Assembly: GCF_016906535.1 (NCBI RefSeq)
Contig: NC_057370.1
Coordinates: forward strand, 3,286,001-3,350,000
Source of the DNA: Rhizoctonia solani
Taxonomy: Eukaryota; Basidiomycota; Agaricomycetes; Cantharellales; Ceratobasidiaceae
Direction: 5' to 3'
Length of the DNA stretch: 64,000 nt
The position numbers and the translations under genes are program-made. Under the pieces are notes generated by a model, which was not told the origin of the DNA, ran no database searches, and saw only the letters and a program-made list of their open reading frames with translations. Every line of letters starts with the position of its first letter. The stretch's first letter is position 1. Below are positions 22,942 to 36,200 of this stretch, piece by piece.

Positions 22942-25900
22942 ATGCCTGTAGATCCACCAGCTAGAAATCAAGCATTCAGTAACCGTCAATTGGCTCAGCA
23001 CAGGCAGTTTACATTAGTGGCAGCTTCCAATGCTGAGACTATTCAAAGCAATCCTTTGGTAGGTTAATATAACTATCTCTTTAGTGTCTTGGCTCATACT
23101 TTGTTAGAACCCCCCACCTGGGCCCAGCCGTGCAGCTTTGGCTCAGAGGGCAAGGCAAGCAAGGGAGCGTGCAGAGAGGGAAGCAGCTGCTCAGGCAATG
23201 CAAGCTCAGCAGGTGAACCAATCAATAGATAGAAAGGATATGTAAATGGTATTAATAAAAAGTTCCAGCCTCCAAACATAGCTCTGATCCCAGAAGAATT
23301 GCTGCCTGCCCCATTGGACCTACCTCAAATCCCAGAAAATCAGCAAGTACCTGTGAACATTGAGGATAATCAAGTGAGCATTAAACCAATTGCCACATAA
23401 TATTTTGCCTTACTGACCTTTTGATACAGGAAAACATTAATCAAGAACCTCCAGGCAATAATATTGAACAAGGAGATGTGCATGCCCACCCACAGGTAAG
23501 TTGCCTGGCATAGGGAAAATTAGGAAAAGAGTCTTATAAATCTTACTAGCCTAATGAGCAGCCATTACCACCAGCACAGCTAAATGAGGCAGCCCAAGAG
23601 CGCACTGCAGCAAAAGAAAAACGTGATCGTGTTGTTAGCCGGTTGTCTTGCACTGGGCAACATGATTTAGGGCCAATGAATGTTAGATGTCCTAAGTGTC
23701 AAGCTTGGCATTGGGATGCTGAGCGTCTAAAGGGGAATACAATTACTTTTGGATCATGCTGTCTCTCAGGGCAGATTGTCCTCCCTCCCCCTAGATGTCC
23801 ACCAAGAGAGCTTTGGGAGCTTTATACAGGGAGGCACCACCTCTCTCAAAACTTCCAAAAAAACATTCAAGCTCTCAATGCAGCATTGGCATTCACTTCA
23901 TTTGGTGCAACAAGTATTGGTGAGGTGCCTGCAGGTCAAGGGCCTTATATCTTCAAAATTGGGGGGGAGGTTCATCACCTTTCTGGGGTGCTTGACAGGG
24001 CTCCAGAGGGTCAGCAGCCTCAATATGCCCAACTCTATCTTTATGATCCACATGATGCTGCTAATTTCCGTACAAGGAACCAGCATAATGCTGGAATTGA
24101 CCCAGGATTGATGCGCTTGCTCACTGGGGTGATTCATGAGTCACATGGGTATGCTGCTCTGTATAAGCAAGCATGGCAGAGGATGCAAGAACAACCTGTT
24201 CAGACTGTGTCCATTGTTCTTTGCCAGCAGCGGAACACTGACCCAAGGAGATACAATCTCCCAACCAGTGATGAGATTGCTCTGATCTTGGCTGATAATG
24301 CTTTGAACCAGCAGCATGATATTGTGCTGTTCAAGCATGATGGAGGCTTTCAAAGGATGAGCTCATGGAACCCTGCATATGCATGTCTGCATTATGTTCT
24401 ACTTTTTCCTAAGGGTGAACATGGGTTCCAGAGACACATACCCATTCAAGGCCGGCAATGGCAGCCTGGCTTGCACCCTCAAGCAGCTCAAAGAGTGGCT
24501 CATTTGGATGTAGAAGGGCATGAGCCAGATGATGATGAGGAGGATAATGGCCCAGCCAGCAATCAACAGCAGAGAAGAAGTGTTGTATCAGAAAGAGAGT
24601 ATTATGCCTATTATCTGTTCAGCCGTGAGGATCCAGATGTTCAAACCCACTATCCTGGTGCCAATGGAACCTTTTCAACCATCTTCCGGGCTGGACGTTT
24701 ATTCCAACAGTACCTGGTGGATGTCTGGGCCATTGCTGATCAGAGTAGACTACTTTGGCTACGCAACAACCAATCTTCACTCAGAGTGGAGTTGTACAGT
24801 GGCCTATGTGATGCACTCTTGAGTGATAACCTCACACGTGGAGAACAGGTTGGCCGTTATATTCTCCCATCTTCTTACTATGGTGGCCCACGACAGATGG
24901 CTGAGAGCTATCAGGATGCCATGGCTATATCCCGCTACCTTGGTGGGCCACAGCTGTTCATCACAATGACAGCTAATCCAAAGTGGCCAGAGATACATGG
25001 TGCTCTGCTGCCAGGTCAAACTTATTCTGACAGGCCAGATCTCATTACCCGGGTCTTTGAGCTGAAACGCCGCCAGTTAATGGAGGATATCACTCAAAAA
25101 GGGATTTTTGGGAAATGCATTGCACATGTTCACACCATTGAATTCCAGAAGAGAGGCCTGCCTCACATGCACCTCTTAGTATGGTTGGAGCGTGCATCTC
25201 ACATCCTGGAGCCTGGTGATGTAGATGAGCTTATTTGTGCTGAGCTTCCAATTGCAGAAGGCCCAGGTGCAGACCCTGCCCTATATGCAGTAGTCACTTC
25301 TTCCATGTTGCATGGCCCATGTGGTCCTGATCATTCTGATGCTCCATGCTGGGACAAAGACAAAAAGGCCTGTACAAAGGGTTATTATCCCTTGAAGCAA
25401 TGGAATGCACAGACTATTATGGTTGCTGACTCATACCCCCTCTACCGGCATAGGGACAATGGTCAAACTTTCAGAAAGGTTATTAGTGGGGTTGAAATTA
25501 CCTTTGATAATAGACATGTTGTTCCCTACAATCCATTCCTGTCCAAAAGGTACACTTGCCATATCAATGTGGAGACATGCTCTGGGATTGGGGCAATCAA
25601 ATATGTCTTCAAGTATGTGTACAAGGGGGGTGATAGGATATCCATAGAGCTCACTACAAATGCTGAAGGGGATGCACAGCAAGCTCAAAATCTAGATGAG
25701 ATCAGGACACATCTGGATGCACGCTGGGTATCCCCCTATGAAGCACTTTGGCGGCTTTTGAAGTTCTCCCTGCATCAGGAGGTACCCAACATTGTCCGTC
25801 TACAAGTCCATCTCCCTGAGCAGCAATCAGTTTCCTTCCGTGCAGGCCAGTTGATTGAGAATGTGATTGCTGCAGCCAAGGACACTTCTCTCACTGCCTT

Positions 25901-28076
25901 CTTCAAGTTGAATGCACATGAAAATCAAGAAGTCCGCAGATTTGCAAATGAGTTAGTCTATCAAGAAATTCCAAACAAGTTCACCTGGAATAAGACCACT
26001 TGGAAGTTTTCTTTGCGGAGGTTTACACAGAACAATGGGGTTGTCAGGTTCTCCACTGGGGCTATTGGACGGATGTATTTTGTTCCACCAAACAGTGGGG
26101 AAAGATTCTACCTTAGAACTCTTCTCACTGTGGTGCGTGGCCCCACTTCCTTTGAAAGCCTCCGTACCTTTGAAGGCCAAGTCTTTCCCACTTTCAAAGA
26201 GGCTTGCATTGCACAAGGACTACTGGAGAGTGATGAGGAGTGGGCCAGATGTCTTGCAGAAGCTGCCCAGTATAAAACTGGGAGGCAGCTGCGCCGCCTC
26301 TTTGTGGTCATCTTAACTGCTTGCCATCCTATGGACCCAGGACAGCTATGGATTCAGTTCTGTGCTCAAATCTGTGATGACCTTAGATACAAACTAAGTC
26401 AAGAGCCTTGGAACCGTCCACATGCCTTGGATGAAGATGTTTATGATTTTGGTCTTTACCTGGTTGAAGTTTTAGTCCTTGAGACTGGATCAAATATGCA
26501 GGATGTCAATATGCCAACTTGCCAACAGAATTGGGATCAAATCAACCAAGAACAAAACCGTCTCATCCGGGAGCAGTATGCATTACGGGATGCACAGCCT
26601 GAGGGGTTGGAGGATCAGCTTCAACAACAGCTTAACAATGAACAGCTTGCTGCCTTCAACCAAGTACTTGCCTCAGTTCAAAATGATCTTGGGGTCACAT
26701 TCTTCCTTGATGGACCTGCAGGGACTGGCAAAACATTCCTGTACCGGACCTTATGCACTACTCTCCGTGCTCAAGGGAAAATTGTGATATGTGTTGCATC
26801 CTCTGGACTAGCTGCTCTGCTGCTTCCAGGAGGGAAGACATCACATTCTGTTTTCAAAATCCCAATTGAGATCAAGGAGGACAGTACTTGCAATATCTCA
26901 AAGCGCTCAGAACTTGCTGCCCTTATTGCACGTACAGATTTAATCATCTGGGATGAAGTACCTATGCAGCATAGATTCTGTGCTGAGGCATTTAACCGCA
27001 CCTGCAAAGACATTGCAAATCATCCAGACAAGCCATTTGGAGGTATCACTGTGGTTTTTGGAGGAGACTTCCGCCAAACCTTACCTGTCATCCCTAAGGG
27101 AACACCAGAGCAGATTGTTGCAGCATGCCTCAAAGAGTCACCACTTTGGGCTGGCATGGAGAAGATGAGGCTCACCCGTAATATGCGCCTACAGCATGGG
27201 GATGCAGAGATGGCTGAGTTTGCCACTTGGCTTTTAGGAATTGGTGAAGGCCTTCAAATTCCCCAGGGGACCACCTCATCTGAAACTGCATTCAAGCAGT
27301 CCATGTTAGTGGAAAGCAGAGACAACTTAATTAACAAGATCTATGGGAACCTTGATCAACTCCCTCAGCTAAATGATGAATACTTCCGTAGTCGCACTAT
27401 CCTTACACCTCGGAATGATGATGTTTTGATCCTGAACAAGATAATTCTCAGAAAATTTCCAGGGGAAATGCAGATCTTCCACAGTGCTGACAAGGTCATT
27501 TATGAGGCTGGAGTGGATGATGAGAGGCTTGGGACATTGTCAACAGAGTACCTCAACTCCTTGAACTCTGGAAGTATTCCACTCTCAGATCTGGAACTCA
27601 AAGAAGGCTGTCCTGTTATGATACTACGCAACTTAGCCCGTTCACAAGGTGTCTGCAATGGAACCCGTGGCATTGTAACCCGCATAGGATCACGTGTTTT
27701 GGAGCTCCGGTTACTCACAGGCTCTGAAGCAGGTAAGTAACTTATATAAATCAATTTGAGTATTATTAATCTTTACCTTACAGGGAACACTGTATTCATT
27801 CCAAGGATCTCTCTAACTCCCCCAGAGACTGAGTTTGGCTTCCAACTTTCCAGGCGCCAATTTCCAGTTTGAGTTGCATTTGCTATGACAGTCAACAAGT
27901 CTCAGGGGCAGTCAGTTGACCATGTTGGTTTGGACCTTGAACGTGAAGCTTTCTCCCATGGACAACTATATGTTGCATTTTCTAGATGTACTTCTGCTTC
28001 CCATGTTTTTGTCTATAACCGTAAACATACACCTACTACCAGGAATGTTGTGTATAAGACTGCTTTAAGGAATTGA
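22942..28076 (+). pseudogene. Helitron replicase-helicase (RepHel), copy 1, with premature stop
   Basis: Rolling-circle transposase of a Helitron. Small 5' exons (22942 to about 23600) splice in frame into a 1,365-codon exon ending at 27733. A last exon follows a roughly 50-nt intron (27734 to about 27782). The Helitron-like N-terminal domain is visible (YYAYYLFSREDPDVQTHYPG, GPQLFITMTANPKWPEI). The HUH site is GLPHMHLLVWL (HMH). The two-Tyr motif is IKYVFKYVYKGGDRI. A PIF1-type helicase follows with GPAGTGKT (Walker A), DLIIWDEVPMQHR (Walker B) and GGDFRQTLPVIP. In the last exon a TGA at 27870-27872 stops the frame just before helicase motifs V and VI (FAMTVNKSQGQ, YVAFSRCTS), which follow intact to the natural stop at 28076. 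The other copy has CAA at this codon. Nearly full length, but predicted inactive unless the stop is read through. Confidence 0.9.
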
Positions 28077-28330
28077 TGATTATTGTTACTGAATGTTACT
28101 TTTGTTTGAATCTTATGTTGTATTTTCTGTTTTATCTACTTTTGTTTTGTTTGTTTTGTTTGTTTTGTTTATTTTTTCCGTTTTTTTTGTACTGTGTCTG
28201 TGTTTTGTTATGTCTGTCTTATTTATTAAAATTGAATTGGTCTTAAAGATTCTTTAAAGTTAAATTGTTGTATCTCAGAATTATGCAAATTTAGCAAGTA
28301 AAGTTTGAATCCCGGAGGTACAACGGGTCA
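22942..28330 (+). mobile_element. Helitron, copy 1 (minimal extent)
   Basis: Minimal extent is from the first RepHel exon to the end of the similarity shared with the inverted copy near 54000. The 3' segment (about 28080-28330) is shared base by base with copy 2. It contains a TTTTGTTTTG run and ends with a small hairpin (CCCG..CGGG at 28311-28327). A canonical CTRR 3' end could not be assigned, and the 5' TC end is not located. Confidence 0.7.
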
Positions 28331-28786
28331 GTAAGGCTCGTATAAGTAATACGGGAGCTACATGCAAACTAGACAAACCGCTCACGCAAACAAAGGCCGA
28401 ACCGTAAGAAGCTACAAAGGAACAGCAGGGCAAGACAAAACAGGAGAGAACCACGTGCTTGCTTCTAGGATATGTATCAACTTGGTTTATCCTTTTGTTT
28501 CCCCAAAAATAAAAAGTAAGGTACACACATAGCCCTGTATGTCCATGGCATCCACAGTGAAAAGCGAAACAGCTAAACATACCTGATCATGTAGGTAAAG
28601 TTTTTTTTAGCTGCAGCGGGTAAGTAAAATATCCAGCTAAAGTTTACCTGTAGGTTCGTCAATTTACATGCTCCGTGAGGGCACCTGCTCACGCATGTAA
28701 ACTTTGGATGTGCATATTCACATCTCAATTTACCTGATGAATCATGTAAATAAGTATCAATAATGATAGAAATAAATACATGTAAT
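28331..28786. other. end region of the Plavaka-like element with subterminal repeats
   Basis: Between the Helitron and the transposase stop codon lies sequence with several short inverted motifs of the type TTTACCTG / CAGGTAAA and ATGTAAA (28580-28750). Clustered subterminal motifs are usual for CACTA-like elements. No exact terminal inverted repeat was identified. Confidence 0.35.
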
Positions 28787-31700
28787 TTAGTCTTCATCCT
28801 CATACACTTGTTCGGCCGGGCGAAAGGCAGTTTCACAAACGCCCAAAGAACGGTCAATTATGTACCATTCTCCCAAGCGCTTGACGCCTGTTGTATAAAC
28901 TTGCCCGACGACGTGCTTAACTGAAGACACGTCGAGGATAACCGATCGTCCCAACTGCGTGAACAAGACTGGCTCCGTCCTTGCATTGCCTTCCGCTCCC
29001 TTGGCTTTGGTTAAATGCGCCAGGATGTGAAGTTTCGGGTCGTCCAGCTTGAATTTCCGGCTTGGGGGAGAGTAAGAGCGATAATGAAATCGAGGCGCCC
29101 GTAACCAAACGCCTCGACCATCTCGATGTTGCGATTAGGATAGTTCTTGTTTGCGTCCATTTTGAACTCATACTGCATTCAAATTAGTAAGTAATAAACT
29201 CAAGGATAAAGCACTTACCCGAATAAATGAGGAGTCACGCCTACCATATGGCGAGAGTGGGTCGACTACTGCGGCGCATCGAATGTAGTCGCCGCCATCG
29301 GGAATCCGGAGTTTTCCCCAGCGTTTGGCATGTGTGGGAACAAAATCAAGCCAGGCGTGGAATGTCCACTCCGGCTTGTTTGTATAGAAATATGCAGCGA
29401 TGCAACGACGGACACGATCACTGAGCGGGAAGCCGGGGAGGCGGGGTTTTTGGAGGATTGTCTCGGGGTCTAGGACAGCATATAAGCTAGATAGTAAACC
29501 CAGTAGAAATATATAGAATCAACCTACATTCTTTATATATCTTCTCCATAGCTGTAGACTTGACTGGGGCGGTGGACTTTCCGAAAAGCATTGCACGGCA
29601 AATTGCTGAAAAACAATACGCCGTAGCCGCGAGCTGTGCCATTTGGAGCACATGTCGATCAATTGCTGCATAAGGAACGACTTTAGATTTCGCGCAGCCA
29701 ACGATCTCGCGGCAGTAGCGTTCGATCGAGAAAGACCAAGCGACCCATACCGGACCACATCGGAGCACATCATCGGCAATATGAAGCAGGGCGTGGAGCG
29801 TAAGCCGACACACGCTGAGGCGATTGTAGTCATACTGGTAGTAGTACCTGCAACAAATGTCAAGTACAAGCAATGAATGTTATATGTTGCTTACTCCTCA
29901 AACTCTTCAACATATTCGATAACCTCTTCTTTCAATTGCTTGATCCGTCTAGTTGTATTCTCAAGTTGGAGTAGGCACTTGAGAATTTGAACAAATTTTA
30001 AGTAATGGCTGTAATATTTTTGAGGTAGCCGCCCACGAAGTACTACAGGTCCAATATAGATCAACCAGAATGACCACAGCTCAGAGGTGTAAAGGTGTTG
30101 ACTAGATTCGATATTAGGAAAGGGTCAAATGAACTTAGCCGGAATCAGATTCATTGCACCAACTGTTTTGGTGCCTATGAGAACTAAGTCGGAATGCAAA
30201 ATCAAGTATTGCTTGCGACCAGAATCAGAGATACCAGAGTGTGTATTAGTCCACAGAGAAAAGAGAGCCGGGCCATGGTTGAGTAAGAACAAGTGCATAA
30301 ACTCATGGGGATAAGAGGCCGGTCGGCTTAGAGAGGGTATGCGATCAAGAATAGACGGTCCGCATATACCGTACTTTTTGCGTAAATCATTGGCAAGACC
30401 CACGCGTGCGGTCTCCATAATCCTTCTAGTTTGTGCAGCTGTCTTTTGTTGGTTCAAAGGGGGAGGCTATGAGCATCGTACGATTGAACGGAAGTAGAGT
30501 CCGCGCGAAGCGGCTCGGCCAGAGGTATAGTACGTTTTCCTCCCCTGGTGGTAACAGCCAACAATAAGACACTCACGACAAGGCACTTGAGCGTTTGGAC
30601 CCTTGAAATTCATCAAGTATTTAATTGCCTGCATATCGCCAGAGATGATCGTCGGATGAACGCGCAATGTTATAGTTTTGCCGTTCATTGTGTTGTAGAC
30701 CTCAATACCCTTGGCAAGCTCAATAAATTCGTTCACAAGAGGGACGAGGAACAAGTCAAAATCCTTGGGCTTGTTTGGCCCAGGGATAACTCCTAACGGA
30801 ATAAGATTCCGCATCTGAGCTTGTTCCTCCGGCGGCAGGTTAAGGTTCTGGGCCATGATTGGCCAGCACGTGTTAGTCTTGGTAGAACCTTGGTCGAAGA
30901 TCTGGACGCCGTCAGTCATGATTGCAAGTGCAATGTTGTGTTTGCCGGGGAAGTGAGGCACTCCAGTGTTGTCGCCGTCAATGACAATATTTGTGTGCAA
31001 TAGTTTATCGTACCAAGATGAATTAAAGAAATCATTCATTTCACCTGGCTGTCGAACAAAATTAAATCGATAAAGCATTTTCCGAATGAAGTTGGGGTTG
31101 TTGAAATATGCGCAGAAGCGTGGGGTGGCAGGGAGGTACTGAAAGGTCTTTCAAGGTCGACCCTTGTAGTCGTAACGGGGTTCTGTCATGACCCAAGAGG
31201 CATGGACACAGATACCCTAATATTCTATTATCATTTTATCTAAATTTTACGAATTATATGGACCAGGGGATGTTCCCAACATGACCACAGGCCATGCAGG
31301 ACTCCCCTGGCAGAGCAATCAACATGGAATGTGAATGGTCCCTTTGTTTAGCCTGTTAGCTTTGTCCTCTGGTTACTTAGTTACCATATGTCCTTAGTTG
31401 CATTGTTCTATTGTTCTCTTAGTTACCCATACCTTTGTAGTATGTCTTCTATTGTTCTCTTAGTTACCCATACCTTTGTAGTATGTCTTCCATTGTTCTC
31501 CTTTGTACTTTACAGTTCCCTTGTTCTGTATGATGTATATAATGAAGGGAGAGTTCTGGCATTCAGACCAGAACTTGACCTCCTGTCAATCTACTGACTA
31601 CCCTCCCCACTCTCCTGCTCTATTCTAAGGGGTCTTGTGCCATATTTGGCAAGTAATCTCTCTATCTAAAGTGTTGGTTGCAGTCTTCTGCTTATCCCCA

Positions 31701-32825
31701 AAGCCAGCACTGCCTCTTTAGGCATTTATCCCATTCTTCATTAGTCAGACTCTGACAGGTTCGTTGCATTTCGAACAGACATCCTCTTTGGCGTACTGTC
31801 CAGTGAATGCATGACATACGTTGAGACAGCAGTCGACGTTCTCTGGTTCAACACCAGAGAGAGCGGCGATACGTGTCCTCAAGCGTTGGGTACTCATGAG
31901 TTGAAGCTTATGTCGGTAAGAATATCGAATTTGTTCATAGTTGTTCTGTGTAACACTTCCAAACTGTCGGATCGCTAGCATGATGATGCTATCAACCTCC
32001 TCATCGGTCAGTGTCTCGGCAACTTAGCAAAATCGTGAGTAACAATGGATAAATTCATTTGTATAAAAGTGCTTACGCATCTCTGAGTCTTCATATATGT
32101 TATCCTCCGCGTACCATTGTTCGTATTCCCGATAGTCCTTGGCGTCAACGTTCTGGAATCCATCATTGTCGGGCTCTGAGAGACCGCTCTCATGTTTGGG
32201 TGGAGGCGACGGTGGAGAAGGGAGGGGTGTGGCGACCCAGTACCAGCTGCCGCGCAAGTAGTCCGAACGGTCATCATCGTCCAGTGTATTGCCTTTGGGG
32301 TTGTATGTATTATAGCCAATTGTGTCGTTGATCTGTGGATATTCTATAGTAATTTTATTAGCATATATTCAGATTTTGATAGCAACTATGGGGACATACC
32401 TTCCATGCAAAACTCCTGACCCGCTAGTTGATGAGCAATATTGTTATCATTACTTTTAGTCTGAGAATCTGAGGTACATGTAAGCAGTTCTTTAGTAGAA
32501 ATATATTAAATAATAGCTTCAAATGATGCTCACCGGGCGCGCCTGTCATGTTTGCGTCCTCATTTCCTTGTTCTCCCGTCTGCAAGTCCCCCGGCGGTGA
32601 ATTGTCATTTATGTTGATATCATTGTTTCTTCCCAAGTCTTCGTCCTAAAAACTATCAGTACTTAATTCTCAGAGCACAATGTTAAACGTTTGTACATCC
32701 GAATCCAAGTTGGGCCGCCAGTCCTTCATATGTTTATTTCGAGTGTTAGAATTAATAAACATTTTGCAGTGAGCACAATAGACTAGGACGCCGCTGCCAG
32801 GAAAGCGCCGAGCAATAGCAGACAT
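28787..32825 (-). pseudogene. Plavaka-like (CACTA superfamily) transposase, disrupted
   Basis: Transposase of an Agaricomycete Plavaka-type DNA element, transcribed from 32825 down to a TAA at 28787-28789. It starts with a zinc-finger-like segment (MSAIARRFPGSGVLVYCAHC, NTRNKHMKDW). An acidic linker follows, then CCLNVCHAFTGQYAKEDVCSKCNEP, the catalytic-core region (YDKLLHTNIVIDGDNTGVPH, DVALAIMTDGVQIF-like, WPIMAQNLNLPPEEQ, LIPLGVIPGPNKPKDFDLFL, ISGDMQAIKYLMNFKG), YGICGPSILDRIPSLSRPAS, SYPHEFMHLFLLNH and a long C-terminal part ending RPAEQVYEDED. It is broken three ways. A solo LTR with 5-bp duplication sits at 31184-31757. A TGA replaces an expected Arg codon at 31151-31153. Compensating frameshifts plus a TAG lie near 30470-30545. 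Splice sites are otherwise kept, so loss of function is fairly recent. Confidence 0.82.
31184..31757. mobile_element. solo LTR, family 1, inserted in the Plavaka transposase (TSD GGTTC)
   Basis: A 574-bp unit starting TGTCATGACC and ending CTCTGACA, flanked by GGTTC at 31179-31183 and 31758-31762. Removing it with one duplicate restores the transposase reading CNEP/RYDYKG. A second copy lies at 51880-52412. This copy has an internal tandem duplication of about 41 bp (TTAGTTACCCATACCTTTGT..., 31420-31500) that the other lacks. No internal retrotransposon sequence is present, so it is a solo LTR left by recombination. Confidence 0.93.
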
Positions 32826-33281
32826 GAGGGATGAGGCCTAGGCGCGAGCGGAGAGAGGTTTGGTCAAATTTGATCGAGGGACTTAGTTAATTTCAATCGA
32901 GACCCACAAGGACACGGTCGCGTAGTCACGTGGCTGCCGATCATCCATCCGCCAATCACCCATCCGCCAATCACCCATCCGCCAATCGCCCATCCGCCGG
33001 TTCGTCCCCGCCAGCGCCCGTCCCCGCCCGTCCCCGCCCGTCCCTGCCACCTTGCTCCCAACCACCACTGCTGTCTCCCGCCTCGTCCTGCTGTTCTGCT
33101 TGCCTTCCAGAAGGCACTGTTCCTGCGGCAATAAAAATATCCTAAATTTTCATTTCGCCTCACTTAGCTTGCCTCCGCACGTTCCGACTTGAACGGGCTT
33201 CATACAACAATTTTTGAGGTAAGTCAAGATTATATTCTAATTTACTAATTGAAGCTAAACAAGAGATTTGTACAGATATTT
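32826..33281. promoter_or_regulatory. divergent promoter region of the two-gene element, with CCAAT tandem repeat
   Basis: The 456 nt between the start codons of two diverging transposon genes carry about four direct copies of a 15-nt unit CATCCGCCAATCACC (32942-33000), each with a CCAAT core. GC-rich repeats of CGTCCCCGCC follow (33003-33045). Position and content suggest a shared bidirectional promoter. The role is inferred. Confidence 0.5.
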
Positions 33282-36200
33282 ATGGAGCTCTCTAACATGG
33301 ATCCTGGGCTCCTAGCCGAGTTCAAGCAGTTCCTAGCGTTCAGAGCAATCCGTGAGTTCTCTTTCCATGTTTAACTCCTATAAATTCAATCTCCCCCCAG
33401 AACGCGACGACACAGTAAAAGGTACATTGGATTTGTTTAAGTACGTATAGTCTGTCGGACTAACATTGGGTAGGCCACAAGCTCAATGAATCTTGGGGTT
33501 CGACACTTGGCCAATTGTCCAGCCCTGTGGATTCAGCCGAGGATCAAACCCTCACACCTCTGCCGCCTTTGCCGGACAGAGAGACTAGTAGTAGCAAACC
33601 CAACAAGTGAGTTATACGCGCATTTATTTGTATCTTAGCCTGCTGACACATGTCCGCTCCAGTAACGGCTTCCCCAAGAAGCGTTTAGAGCTTGAAAACA
33701 CATACACCCGGTAAGTTTGATTGCATACATTCAGTAAACAAGGGCTAATTATGTTATACTAATTAATTTACTGGGATTGATAGGTCCAGTCCTAATTCCA
33801 AGAAACAGCCCAAATCCGTACTTGAGCGTAGTACAACCCCCCGCGCTTTTGCTTGGCGCGACAAGCAGGCAAGACAGAACCGCCTGTTATCCCCCACTCC
33901 ACCTCCTATTCCCACCCCTTCTCCTGATGCGACACCAGCTCCCTCCAACTCCCGCAAACGTGGTCGCTCCCCATCCCCTGTATCAGGACCATCCAAGCGT
34001 TGCCAAACCAACAACGACCACAGCAACGCACCGCCCCACCCATACGACTCTTGCAAAACGTCTTACAAAAATCAACCGGGGAAGCGTGGGGGTCGTGTAT
34101 ACGAGACCGTCAACGGCACACAGCAAATCAAGCAAACTTTGATGGAACGACTCATCCATCGACACAAGAAGTATGAACACGTGCTCAAACATGGGCACCT
34201 GTTTGGGGATAAGCACGGGTTCTATTTTAACCCTTATAGTTTCAGCGCCGTGAACGAGGCAAACTGCCATCGGATCGAAAAACCCAAAGGCTATCAGCCC
34301 GGCCGTGGAAACCACGATCCCATCCATGTTGCTATTGGATTACGGGACGACTATGATTTCTCATCAGACATTTGGGTAAGTAATCATGTTTCTATATCAC
34401 TCGCATTTATTCACATTCCACAGAGCTCGGTCCGCAAGGCTGCAATTAAGTTCCGCCCAAGGAACTTGACGCTTAAGCTGGGTCAGAAGCTCACGCTCAA
34501 GCACTATGGCCCGTCGACGAAGAAGAAAATTAATGATTATGTGAGTATTTATTTATCTCATTTAGTGCAAGTGGCTAACAGTACTTGGTTAGATGTACAA
34601 ACGATTTCCTTTCTTGTACCACACGCGCAATGAGTCGGGCGAGGATAGCTGGGCAATTGATGCAATGCTGAGCTCGTATTTTGCCTTGAACAGTGCTTAC
34701 ACAAAGGCCGGCAGTACGTTTTTGACTAAACATTCAATATAAATATTCATTTTTAGCTAATTTAACTCCTAGAAAACAAGAAAGCAAAACTATATCTCAA
34801 GCGCAATGAGTCTGGGGGACAAGACAACCAGGACGGGAGAGACGAGGAGGACAATGGGGATTGAGATGATTACCAGGACGTTGAGGACGAGAACAACCCT
34901 GATACTAACAAGGCTGCCTACCAGGACGACTACATCCTCAACGCTCGTCGTCTCAAGACCACCCAGACGGCACTTCCTTCGAATTTCCTGCCCAAAAAAC
35001 GAGCCAACCACGACCTCGAGAACAAACGGCCCAAGGCACGTGCAGACAGACGCTACGATAAGGACAAGGATGACGAGGACAACAAGGACAACGAGGACAA
35101 CAAGGACGAGGAACCGGACTTGCCGCCCGAGCCAACCCCCGCTCAGCGCCGACGTGCCGATAAGGTTGTTGCACAAGAAACCGCCCGCAACAAGACTTTC
35201 AGCAACTCTAAGGGCAAGGCGGGAGCAAAGCCAACAGCTGCGTCAAAGCCTGGTAAAAAGGGAAAGGAGCTGGGGGCTTTACCGGAAGCTTCCAAGTCAA
35301 GCGGCCGTCGTCACAAGGAAGCGAAGGGTAATAGTGACGAGGATGAGAGTCAGGATGAGGACGACGAACAGGTAAGTTATCTAAATTATTTTATTCATTT
35401 TATTTCTTGACTTTTACATATCTGTTAGCCCACTCGAACTGTCACAAAGAGAGTGACCAAGCGTCCCGTTATTGAAAGCTCCCCCGAGCCCGAACCTGTC
35501 GAGGTATGTCAGTATGCTCAAAGCTCCTGCAGGCTAACAAGTTTGCCTTAGACTACAAATAAAAAGTCTACTGTGCTGCAGGTGAACGCAAGAGAACACA
35601 AGGTCAACAGGAAGGGGAAGCGTAAACAGGTGAGTACAGTCCTAGACGTGTATTTATTATTGTCTACTTACACCAATAGCTTTCACCAACGGTGGATACC
35701 GACAAGGATGCCAAGAAAGAGGAGCTTGAGCCCCCACGTTGGAGGCGCCCGGTACGTGAGTGTTGGTCGTGCTGTGCCGCAACTAAATTATCTGTTAGCC
35801 CGTGAAGGTGCGTCAGACGCAGCAAGACGATCACAAAGATGAAGAGCTCCTGTCATGACCCATGCCTTTGCTGGCATGTCTCCTGACCAAGCCACCTACT
35901 AATAGGATATTCCACAGTCTTTAGAATGCCGCATATACTCACATATATGCAGTCAGAACTGTCATTACTCTAAGGGCTCATGACTTAGAGACTGACAGTC
36001 CACCAGGGTCACATGACCTCCCCCCCTCCAGTCCTTTATCAAATACTATACTAAACTACTACGGATTTGAGGTGGGGGGGGGGATGACATAATCTCTTCT
36101 ATAATAATATATTATTCAGACCTTGCCCGCGGGCTCCCTTAACATTGGCCCGCGGCTAGGGGGGCGGGGGGAGTGCAACGTCCCCCAGCAATATATATTA

